Shown here: piece by piece, positions 8,163 to 14,348 of the stretch
Layout of the letters: each line of letters starts with the position of its first letter
How positions within the stretch are numbered: position 1 is the stretch's first letter
Assembly: GCA_050249455.1 (NCBI GenBank)
Contig: JBFWQM010000141.1
Location: 1 to 14,348 of the forward strand
Source: JBFWQM01 sp050249455
Lineage (GTDB): Bacteria; Pseudomonadota; Alphaproteobacteria; MPNO01; VGEU01
Direction: 5' to 3'
DNA length: 14,348 nt
Program-made: the position numbers and the translations under genes
Notes under the pieces: generated by a model
Told to the model about the DNA's origin: nothing
Seen by the model: the letters and a program-made list of their open reading frames with translations, nothing else
The model's database searches: none

Positions 8163-9731
8163 ATGAGCACCACGGCCCCGGTCGCCGACCGGGCGATCGA
8201 CACCGAGCGCGAGACGTTCCGCGACTGGTTGGCCGCGAACGCCAAGGCCTTTGCCGACAAGCCCGCCATCGTGGCGATCGACCAGGCGAAGACGTTCAAC
8301 TGGGGCGAGGTCCACGACCTGTGCAACCGCATCGCCCGCTGGCTGGCGGACCGGGGCGTCGGCGGCGGCGACCGCGTCGTCATCCTGTCGGACAACGTCA
8401 TCGAGACGGCGCTCCTTTTCCTCGGCATCCTGCGCCGCGGGGCCGCGGTCTGCCCGATCGACATCGAGAGCGTCGGGGCGCAGGCACGCGAGCTGATCGA
8501 TCGGCTGCAACCCAAATTGGTCCTGTGGCGACCCGCCGCCGTCGACCCTGCCCTCCCGGCCGGCCTGCCGGGGGACTGGGTTCCGTTCGATAGCTATCCG
8601 CCGGCGGCGGGCGGCGCCGACCTGTTCGCCCAGCTCGTCTCGGTGCCGGCGCTGCCGGAGGTTCCCTTCGTCGGCCGGCCGGAGCACGAGTCGGTGATCG
8701 GGTTCACCTCCGGCACCTCGGCGGCGCCCAAGGGGGTCATCCACCATTACGACAGCTACCCCAAGGTGCCCGAGGCCTGCGTCGTGCTGTGGCGAATCAC
8801 GCCGGAAGACCGGCTCCTGGAATACCGCTCGTTCGCCTGGGCCTCCACCCACACGCTCAGCCTTGTGCCGGCGCTGATGGCGGGCGCCACGGTGGCGATG
8901 GCGCGCAAGTTCTCGCACAGCCGGTTCTTCGACTGGATCGCCACCCAGCGCCCGACCATCATCCTGGGCATCCCGGCCGTGGTGAACATGTTCCTCAACC
9001 GCCGGGTCGACGTGGACCGCTCGGTCCTGAAGGGCGTCCGTTTCATGTCGTGCAGCACCGCCCCGCTGCACGAGGCGCAGCTGCGCGCGTTCGAGGAGGC
9101 CTACGGCCTCCCGCTGGTGCAGCATTACGGCATGAGCGAGGGCGGCATGCTGGCCGGCAACCGGCCGTGGGACCGGCGCATCGGCACCGTCGGGCGCCCC
9201 TGCGTCTACCAGGACATGCGGATCGTCGACGAGGACGGCCGCGACCTGCCGCCCGGCCAGACCGGCGAGATCCAGATCAGCGGCCCGCAGATCGCCTACG
9301 GCTACCTGCTGGAGGACCGCAGCATCACCTGCATCCGCGACAAGCCGCTGCGCACCGGCGACCTCGGCCACTTCGACGCCGACGGCTGCCTGCACATCAC
9401 CGGGCGGGCCAAGGACCTGATCATCCGCGGCGGGGTCAACATCTCGCCGATGGAGGTCGAGCAGGCGCTGATCAGCCATCCCGGCATCGCCGAGGCCGCG
9501 GCGGTCGGGGTGCCCGACCCGGTCTACGGCGAGGCGGTGGTCGCCTATGTCGTCCGCCGCGCCCCCTCCGGGCCCGACGAGGCCGCGGTGCTGGCCCACG
9601 CCGCCGGCGCCCTCGCCGCCACCAAGCGGCCCAAGGCGGTCGCGTTCATCGACGCCATCCCGCGCAACGACCGCGGCAAGATCGACCGCAACGCCCTGGC
9701 CGCCCTGTGGCGGCGCGAACACCCCGAATAG
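8163..9731 (+). CDS. AMP-dependent acyl-CoA synthetase/ligase
   Basis: The 522-residue enzyme belongs to the ANL adenylating superfamily. It should activate a carboxylic acid with ATP and attach CoA in the cytoplasm. The phosphate-binding loop is FTSGTSAAPKGV (181-192), slightly off the usual TSGTTGxPKG. YGMSEGG (A5), TGDLGHFDADGCLHITGRAKDL split across A7-A8, RGGVNISPMEVE and the C-terminal NDRGKIDR with the adenylation Lys506 are all present, so it looks active. The overall shape resembles cyclohexanecarboxylate/aryl- or medium-chain acyl-CoA ligases; the exact acid is not determinable. It opens a plus-strand operon with an SDR and TRAP genes and is divergent from the ABC importer. A good AGGGAGG 5 bases before the ATG supports the start. 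Confidence 0.92.
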   Translation: MSTTAPVADRAIDTERETFRDWLAANAKAFADKPAIVAIDQAKTFNWGEVHDLCNRIARWLADRGVGGGDRVVILSDNVIETALLFLGILRRGAAVCPIDIESVGAQARELIDRLQPKLVLWRPAAVDPALPAGLPGDWVPFDSYPPAAGGADLFAQLVSVPALPEVPFVGRPEHESVIGFTSGTSAAPKGVIHHYDSYPKVPEACVVLWRITPEDRLLEYRSFAWASTHTLSLVPALMAGATVAMARKFSHSRFFDWIATQRPTIILGIPAVVNMFLNRRVDVDRSVLKGVRFMSCSTAPLHEAQLRAFEEAYGLPLVQHYGMSEGGMLAGNRPWDRRIGTVGRPCVYQDMRIVDEDGRDLPPGQTGEIQISGPQIAYGYLLEDRSITCIRDKPLRTGDLGHFDADGCLHITGRAKDLIIRGGVNISPMEVEQALISHPGIAEAAAVGVPDPVYGEAVVAYVVRRAPSGPDEAAVLAHAAGALAATKRPKAVAFIDAIPRNDRGKIDRNALAALWRREHPE

Positions 9732-9754
9732 ACACCCGTACCACGGAGCCTCCG

Positions 9755-10513
9755 ATGTCGCCCCTCGACGGAAAAGTCGCCCTCGTCACCGGCGCCGGCG
9801 CCGGCATGGGCCGCTCGCATGCCGGCCTGCTCGCCGAGCGCGGCGCCGACGTCATCGTCCAGGACGTCAACGGCGAGGCCGCCGAAACCACCGCGGCGGA
9901 GGTCCGCCGCCACGGCCGGCGCTGCCACGTCATGGTCGGCGACGTGCAGAATGTCGCGGCGCTGAAGCAGAGCATCGCCACGGCCGAGGCCGCGATGGGC
10001 CGCATCGACATCCTGGTCAATAACGCCGGCGTGGCCGGCCAGGGGCTGACCATCGAGAACATCGACGAGGCGACCTTCGACCGGATGTTCGGCGTCCACG
10101 TCAAGGGCAGCTTCTTCGCCACGCAGGCCGTGCTTCCCGGCATGAAGGCCCGCCGCTACGGCAAGATCATCAACATCTCGTCGAACTTCGCGATGGGCGG
10201 CAGCGCCTTCGCCAGCCACTACGCGGCGGCCAAGTCGGCGCTGTCCGGCTTCGTGAAGTCATGGGCGCGCGAGCTGGCGCCGTTCAACATCATGGTCAAC
10301 GCCGTCGCGCCGGGGCTGCTCGAGACCGACCTGACCCGCAACAGCCTGGGCATGGAGCGCATCCGCAAGATGGAATCGGAGGTGCCGCTCGGCCGCCTGG
10401 CGAAGCCGGTCGAGATTTCCTACGCCGTGGCGTGGCTCGCCTCGCCGGAGACCGACTTCATGACCGGCCAGGTGATCGCGCCCAACGGCGGCATCACCAT
10501 CGTGGGCATCTGA
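9755..10513 (+). CDS. Short-chain dehydrogenase/reductase (FabG-like)
   Basis: The 252-residue classical SDR has the cofactor loop TGAGAGMG (12-19), NNAG (89-92), and a catalytic Ser143-Tyr156-x3-Lys160 set (ISSNFAMGGSAFASHYAAAK lies at 141-160). Asp37 at the end of beta-2 (VIVQDVNG) favours NAD(H) over NADP(H). VAPGLLETDL and the C-terminal MTGQVIAPNGG are usual for the family. It lies 23 bases after the acyl-CoA synthetase and 5 bases before a TRAP-like binding-protein gene, so it is probably in the same mRNA. A role in oxidising a hydroxy-acid or hydroxyacyl-CoA made from the ligase product is an inference from position. The GGAG at 9745-9748 sets the start. Confidence 0.93.
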   Translation: MSPLDGKVALVTGAGAGMGRSHAGLLAERGADVIVQDVNGEAAETTAAEVRRHGRRCHVMVGDVQNVAALKQSIATAEAAMGRIDILVNNAGVAGQGLTIENIDEATFDRMFGVHVKGSFFATQAVLPGMKARRYGKIINISSNFAMGGSAFASHYAAAKSALSGFVKSWARELAPFNIMVNAVAPGLLETDLTRNSLGMERIRKMESEVPLGRLAKPVEISYAVAWLASPETDFMTGQVIAPNGGITIVGI

Positions 10514-10518
10514 CGGCG

Positions 10519-11499
10519 ATGCGGGGCGGCGCGGCGTTGCGGGCGATCGGTGCCGCGCTGGCGCTGGCCGCCGCCCCGGCGTCGGGCCAGGAGACCGTGA
10601 CGCTGCGCTGGCATCACGCCGGCGGGCCGCATGCTTTCGAGACCGGCGCCGTCATCGCGCCGCTCGCCCGGTCGCTGACCGTGCTTTCCGACGAACGGCT
10701 GAAGGTGGACGTCACGCCGGGGCTCCCGGCCGACCGTCTGCTCGACCAGATCGCGCGCGGCGAGGCCGACATCGTCGCCGTTACGCTGGCGCAGCATCCG
10801 GGCGCCTTCCCGCGGCTGGAGGCGCTCGAGCTGCCGTTCCTCGCCGCCGCGGCGGAGACGGTCAGCAAGGCGGCGTGGGACTACGCCGACGGCGATGCCG
10901 GCCCCGACGTCGCGCCCTACCGGCTGCTGTCGATCAGCGCGGCCGACGCGGCGGCGGTGCACACGACCACGCGCCGGGTCGAGCGACTGGAAGACCTGAA
11001 AGGCCTGCGCCTCGCGGTGACCGGCCCATGGGGCGCCGCGACGGCAACGGCCCTGGGCGCGATTCCCGCCCCTGCAAACCAGGCGGACGGCGTCGTGCTG
11101 CCGTGGCTCGCCGTGCTGCCGGCCAAGGCGTGGTCGGGGGTGCACCGGCACGCCGACGCGCCGCTCTATCACCCTATCCTGCTCGTGCTGATGAGCCGGC
11201 AGCGCCACGACACGCTGCCCGCTGCGCTGCGCGAGGCGATCGCCCGGGCCACCGGCCCGGCCTTCGGGGCCCAGTACGGGGGAATCCACGACGCGAGCGC
11301 GCGCGATGCCCGCACCATGGCGCGGCAGCTCGGCCAGGAGGTCGCGGTGCCGCCGCCCCCCGAGCTGGCGCGCTGGCGCGCCGCCGCCGAGCCGGTCCAC
11401 CAGGCGTGGATCGCCGCCGCCGATGCCCGGGGGCTGGACGGCGCGGCGCTGTACCGGGCGCTGCGCGCGGCGATCGAGCGCGCCGCGGCCCGCTCGTAG
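10519..11499 (+). CDS. Diverged TRAP-type (DctP-family) periplasmic binding protein paralogue
   Basis: The 326-residue protein has a Sec-type signal (Arg-containing start, hydrophobic 9-22, cleavage near Ser22-Gly-Gln24). It is clearly related to the canonical TRAP binding protein encoded just downstream: shared landmarks are ELPF (104-107), AE-x2-SK-x-AWD (112-121), LLSI, HTT and DLKGL (159-163), and the C-terminal ARWRA and GLDG. It differs at the ligand site. The KGLKIRVAGR block of the neighbour reads KGLRLAVTGP here, so both arginines are lost (Ala166, Pro170). About 11 residues spanning PLTDVYESLARGQ are missing (180-192 here). It may bind a different, perhaps non-carboxylate ligand, or none. 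No frameshift or stop is present and codon use matches the neighbours, so it is not an obvious pseudogene. The ATG follows the SDR stop by 5 bases with only a weak Shine-Dalgarno. Confidence 0.8.
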   Translation: MRGGAALRAIGAALALAAAPASGQETVTLRWHHAGGPHAFETGAVIAPLARSLTVLSDERLKVDVTPGLPADRLLDQIARGEADIVAVTLAQHPGAFPRLEALELPFLAAAAETVSKAAWDYADGDAGPDVAPYRLLSISAADAAAVHTTTRRVERLEDLKGLRLAVTGPWGAATATALGAIPAPANQADGVVLPWLAVLPAKAWSGVHRHADAPLYHPILLVLMSRQRHDTLPAALREAIARATGPAFGAQYGGIHDASARDARTMARQLGQEVAVPPPPELARWRAAAEPVHQAWIAAADARGLDGAALYRALRAAIERAAARS

Positions 11500-11607
11500 C
11501 GCGCCTTTGCCCAGAGGACAGGCTGGCCCCTCGCGTGCGAATCGATTAGTCTCTGCGCAGAAATCGGAAGCGGATTACTGAAATCCGCGCGTGATAGGGA
11601 GGAACGA
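11500..11607 (+). promoter_or_regulatory. Intergenic region with likely promoter, hairpin and strong RBS of the TRAP operon
   Basis: The stretch holds a sigma54-like site TGGCCCCTCGCGTGC (11524-11538), with GG and GC dinucleotides 12 bases apart as needed. An alternative weak sigma70-like pair is TGGCCC (11524-11529) and TAGTCT (11547-11552), 17 bases apart. GCGGATT (11570-11576) pairs with AATCCGC (11582-11588). The AGGGAGGAA at 11596-11604 is a strong Shine-Dalgarno for the ATG at 11608. The promoter type is not decided by sequence. Confidence 0.45.
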
Positions 11608-12654
11608 ATGGCGGTTTCCAACATCGTCGCCCGCCTCGGCGCTGCAGCGCTCCTGGCTACGACCATCGCAGCCGGCGCCCCCGCCGCGCTGGCGCAGGAC
11701 GGCGTGAAGACGCTGCGCTTCCACACCTGGGGTCCGCCGAAGGGCGTCGAGACCGGCCTGATCTTCGATCACCTGGCGGCCGACGTCGAAAAGAACTCCG
11801 GCGGCAAGCTCAAGCTGCAGATCTATTTCAGCATGGCGCTGGGCGGCAAGGCGCGCGACCTGATCGACCAGGCGCTCAACGGCGTGGTCGACATCTCCTA
11901 CACCCTCCCCGGCTACCACCCCGGCCGCTTCACCATCCTGGAAGGCATCGAGCTGCCGTTCATCGGCGCCAGCGCCGAGGTCATGAGCAAGGTGGCCTGG
12001 GACTGGATCACCAACCAGGCCAAGGGCGAGCTCGACGGCCTCAAGCTGATCTCCATCAACGCGATCGACCCGGGCTTCGTCCACACGACCAAGACGCCGG
12101 TGCGCAAGATGGAGGACATGAAGGGCCTCAAGATCCGCGTCGCCGGCCGCTACATCGGCATGGCGGTCGAATCGCTCGGCGGCGTCCCGGTGCAGATGCC
12201 GCTGACCGACGTCTACGAATCGCTGGCGCGCGGCCAGACCCAGGGCATGATGGTGCCGTGGATCATCATGGAGACCTTCAAGCTGAGCGAGGTCGCCAAG
12301 TTCCACACCGAAATCCCGATGTACAACTCGACGCTCCTCATCGTGATGAACCCGAAGAGCTACGAGGCGCTGACGCCGCAGCAAAAGGCCGGCATCGACA
12401 AGAGCATCGGCCCTGAGTTCGGCCGGGTCTACGGCAAGCGCTGGGACGAGAACGGCAAGGTCAGCCGCGACGCGGCGATCAAGCGCGGCAACGAGATCAT
12501 CAAGCTGTCGGCCGACGAGGAGGCCCGCTGGCGCGCCACGTCCAAGTCCGTCTACGACTCGTGGGTCGCCGAGGTCGACAAGAAGGGCCTCGACGGCCGC
12601 AAGATGCTCAACGAGCTGCAGGCGCTGGTCGCCAAGCACAAGGCCGGCTCCTGA
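11608..12654 (+). CDS. TRAP transporter substrate-binding protein (DctP family)
   Basis: The 348-residue protein has a clear signal peptide (hydrophobic 9-29, cleavage after APAALA at about 29-30). It is the periplasmic receptor of a TRAP transporter, delivering an organic acid to the DctQ and DctM membrane subunits encoded next. The arginine expected to clamp the ligand's carboxylate is in KGLKIRVAGR (Arg177, with Arg181 nearby). The PLTDVYESLARGQTQG block (198-213) matches the conserved P-x4-VYxxLxxGxxxG motif. The dicarboxylate or aromatic nature of the ligand is unknown. Spacing to dctQ is 4 bases. Unlike its upstream paralogue it retains every family landmark. Confidence 0.93.
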   Translation: MAVSNIVARLGAAALLATTIAAGAPAALAQDGVKTLRFHTWGPPKGVETGLIFDHLAADVEKNSGGKLKLQIYFSMALGGKARDLIDQALNGVVDISYTLPGYHPGRFTILEGIELPFIGASAEVMSKVAWDWITNQAKGELDGLKLISINAIDPGFVHTTKTPVRKMEDMKGLKIRVAGRYIGMAVESLGGVPVQMPLTDVYESLARGQTQGMMVPWIIMETFKLSEVAKFHTEIPMYNSTLLIVMNPKSYEALTPQQKAGIDKSIGPEFGRVYGKRWDENGKVSRDAAIKRGNEIIKLSADEEARWRATSKSVYDSWVAEVDKKGLDGRKMLNELQALVAKHKAGS

Positions 12655-12658
12655 GTTC

Positions 12659-13225
12659 ATGACTGACGCGCACCCGGAGCCCCGCGGCGGCGGGGCTCCG
12701 CCGCGGCAGCCGGCTGCTGCGATCCGCCGTCCTCTCGAAGTCATCAGCGAGATGCTGGCCGTCGCCGGCGGGCTGTCGCTGACCTTCGTCGTGCTGTTCA
12801 CCACGGCGAGCGTGATCGGGCGCACTGCGCTGAACGCCCCCATCCTCGGCGACCAGGAGATCGTCGAGTTCGGCTGCTCGTTCGCGATCTTCGCCTTCAT
12901 GCCGTACTGCCAGATGCGCGGCTCCAACATCGTCGCGGACGTGTTCACCCAGCCGCTGCCGCCATCCGTGCGCAATGCCATCGACGCCGTGATGAACGTC
13001 ATCTTCGCCGCGGTCGTGCTGCTGATCGCGTGGCGGCTGATGGTCGGCGGCGTGCTTGCCTACGAGCGCGACGACAACTCGATGTTCCTGCGCATCCCGT
13101 TGTGGGCGGGCTATTTCGCCGCCTCGCTGTTCTCGATCGTGTGGTCGGCGGTGTGCCTCTACACCGCATATGCCAGCGTCATCGGCGCCTACCGGCGCAA
13201 GCACGCCGGCGTCGAAGACGTGTAG
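12659..13225 (+). CDS. TRAP transporter small permease subunit (DctQ family)
   Basis: The 188-residue inner-membrane protein has four predicted membrane segments (about 32-54, 66-84, 103-127 and 146-175). GR at 54-55 and DQEIVEFG (65-72) fit the family's R-x-E landmark. It is longer at the N-terminus than many DctQ proteins, with a proline- and glycine-rich stretch (residues 7-20). The start at 12659 has a weak Shine-Dalgarno. The next in-frame ATG (Met32) would remove conserved residues of the first helix and is less likely. A perfect 10-bp hairpin lies over codons 6-14. The large permease gene starts 6 bases after the stop. Confidence 0.88.
   Translation: MTDAHPEPRGGGAPPRQPAAAIRRPLEVISEMLAVAGGLSLTFVVLFTTASVIGRTALNAPILGDQEIVEFGCSFAIFAFMPYCQMRGSNIVADVFTQPLPPSVRNAIDAVMNVIFAAVVLLIAWRLMVGGVLAYERDDNSMFLRIPLWAGYFAASLFSIVWSAVCLYTAYASVIGAYRRKHAGVEDV
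12675..12700 (+). promoter_or_regulatory. Perfect 10-bp hairpin at the start of dctQ
   Basis: CGGAGCCCCG (12675-12684) pairs with CGGGGCTCCG (12691-12700) across the six-base loop CGGCGG. It sits 20 bases after the binding-protein stop and inside the first codons of dctQ. A stable stem here could protect the upstream message from 3' decay or damp translation of the permease genes. There is no T-run, so it is not a standard terminator. Confidence 0.55.
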
Positions 13226-13231
13226 GCCGCC

Positions 13232-14348
13232 ATGGCGCATTTCGAAATCGGACTGCTGTTCTTCGGCCTGACGGTGGTGCTGATCCTGTCGCGCATGCCG
13301 GTCGGCATCGCGATGTTCATGATGGGCGGGCTCGGCTATTCGATCCTGGTCGGCTGGCAGCCGCTGCTCAGCACGCTGAACAACTCGACCTATTCGCGGC
13401 TGGCCGACTACAATCTGTCGGTCATCCCGCTGTTCATCCTGATGGGCCAGCTCGCGACCAAGGCGGGCCTCAACCAGGCCTTGTTCAAGGCGGCGAGCGC
13501 GTGGTTCGGCCACCTGCGCGGCGGGCTCGCGATCTCCACCATCGGCGGCTGCGCCGCGTTCGGCGCGATCTGCGGCTCGTCGCTCGCCACCGCCGCCACG
13601 ATGTCGCAGGTCGCGATGCCGGAGATGCGGCGATACAACTATTCCGGCGCGCTGATCACCGGCACGCTGGCGGCCGGCGGCACGCTCGGCATCCTGATCC
13701 CGCCTTCGGTGATCCTGGTCATCTACGCGATCTACACCGAGCAGTCGATCGGCTTCCTGTTCCTGGCCGCGTTCATCCCGGGCATCCTGGCCACCATCCA
13801 GTACATGATCGTGGTCGCGATCTATGTCCGTATCGCGCCCAACTCCGGCCCCGCGGTCGAGCGGCTGCCGTTCCGCGAGAAGATGCGCGCGATGCGCGAC
13901 GTCTGGCCGGTGCTGGCGGTGTTCCTGCTGGTGATCGGCGGCATCTACCAGGGCTGGTTCTCCCCGACCGAGGGCGCGGCGATCGGCTCGGCGGCGGTGG
14001 GCTTCTTCGCCTTCTCCATCGGCAAAATGCGCTGGCGCGGCTTCCGCGCCTGCCTGGTCGATACCGCGGAGACGACCGCGCTGATCTACCTGATCCTGAT
14101 CGGCACCGAGATCTTCAACGCCTTCATCGCGCTGACCCAGATGGCCGGCGCCGTCACCGAGTGGATCGGCGGCATGGGCCTGCCGCCGCTCGCCATCCTC
14201 TTCATGATGCTGCTGATCTACCTGGTCCTCGGCTGCCTGATGGACTCGCTGGCGATGGTGCTGCTGACCCTGCCGGTGTTCATCCCGATCCTGTTCTCGC
14301 TCGATTTCGGGCTGACCAAGGAGCAGACGGCGATCTGGTTCGGCATCC
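13232..14348 (+). CDS. TRAP transporter large permease subunit (DctM family), cut by window end
   Basis: About 372 residues are visible; the family usually has around 425-450, so most of the gene is here. It is the ion-coupled membrane channel of the TRAP system, working with DctQ and the periplasmic binding protein. Landmarks include a hydrophobic start (LLFFGLTVVLILSRMPVG), PLFILMGQLATKAG (66-79), the GSSLATAATM hairpin-loop motif (115-124), GTLGILIPPS (150-159) and, in the second repeat, WFSPTEGAAIG (near base 13960). Hydrophobic segments run through the visible end. The ATG at 13232 follows the small permease stop by 6 bases, so translational coupling is likely. No internal stop is seen. 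Confidence 0.93.
   Translation, partial: MAHFEIGLLFFGLTVVLILSRMPVGIAMFMMGGLGYSILVGWQPLLSTLNNSTYSRLADYNLSVIPLFILMGQLATKAGLNQALFKAASAWFGHLRGGLAISTIGGCAAFGAICGSSLATAATMSQVAMPEMRRYNYSGALITGTLAAGGTLGILIPPSVILVIYAIYTEQSIGFLFLAAFIPGILATIQYMIVVAIYVRIAPNSGPAVERLPFREKMRAMRDVWPVLAVFLLVIGGIYQGWFSPTEGAAIGSAAVGFFAFSIGKMRWRGFRACLVDTAETTALIYLILIGTEIFNAFIALTQMAGAVTEWIGGMGLPPLAILFMMLLIYLVLGCLMDSLAMVLLTLPVFIPILFSLDFGLTKEQTAIWFGI

Noticed and set aside
8133..9722. Minus-strand open frame opposite the acyl-CoA synthetase
   Set aside because: It is low-complexity in composition, lacks a ribosome site and mirrors a gene with all family motifs intact on the plus strand.
8789..9754. Extension of the SDR frame far upstream into the acyl-CoA synthetase gene
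   Set aside because: The extra residues are Arg/Pro-rich noise in another frame. The ATG at 9755 has a GGAG and begins the normal SDR N-terminus.
10261..10518. Upstream extension of the first TRAP-like binding protein into the SDR gene
   Set aside because: The added residues are out-of-frame SDR sequence; starting at 10519 gives a normal signal peptide.

Overview
The window is very GC-rich with dense, tightly spaced genes. TRAP transporters, a SsuC/TauC-type ABC operon, a UbiD-family decarboxylase and a fused glycine-betaine methyltransferase together suggest a free-living, metabolically versatile alphaproteobacterium (Rhodospirillales- or Rhizobiales-like). That placement is inferred from gene content and composition only. 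All recognisable genes look intact; the first and last are cut by the window edges. I see no RNA genes, CRISPR arrays, insertion sequences or phage genes.

Layout. (1) 1-1144: the C-terminal two thirds of a UbiD-family (prenylated-FMN) decarboxylase, followed 3 bases later by a 60-residue four-cysteine zinc-ribbon protein. (2) 1145-1497: a gene-free stretch whose first half is unusually AT-rich. It carries a perfect 20-bp palindrome and three hairpin-capable inverted repeats. (3) 1498-5194: an osmoprotection pair, namely a two-domain methyltransferase that should convert glycine to glycine betaine, and a BetT-type BCCT transporter with a long cytoplasmic tail. (4) 5201-7970, minus strand: a complete ABC importer operon (Tat-exported binding protein, ATPase, permease) of the nitrate/sulfonate/taurine-like class. 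(5) 7971-8162: a divergent promoter region with two mirrored sigma70-like promoters. (6) 8163-14348, plus strand: acyl-CoA synthetase, SDR dehydrogenase, a diverged TRAP-type binding protein, then a canonical TRAP system (binding protein, small permease, large permease cut by the window end).

How they may work together. Regions 4 to 6 read as an uptake-and-activation module. Two importers flank a CoA ligase and an NAD(P)-dependent dehydrogenase, which would fit import of an organic (possibly aromatic or alicyclic) acid, CoA thioesterification and oxidation of a hydroxyl. No substrate can be assigned from sequence alone. Region 3 makes and takes up compatible solutes.

Most unusual points: tandem TRAP binding-protein paralogues, the first lacking the usual ligand-binding arginine and about 11 residues around the P-x-x-x-VY-x-x-L motif; a perfect 10-bp hairpin in the first codons of dctQ; a two-cysteine insertion in the ABC permease; the UbiD/zinc-ribbon pair; and the 20-bp palindrome. 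None of these proves a new system.
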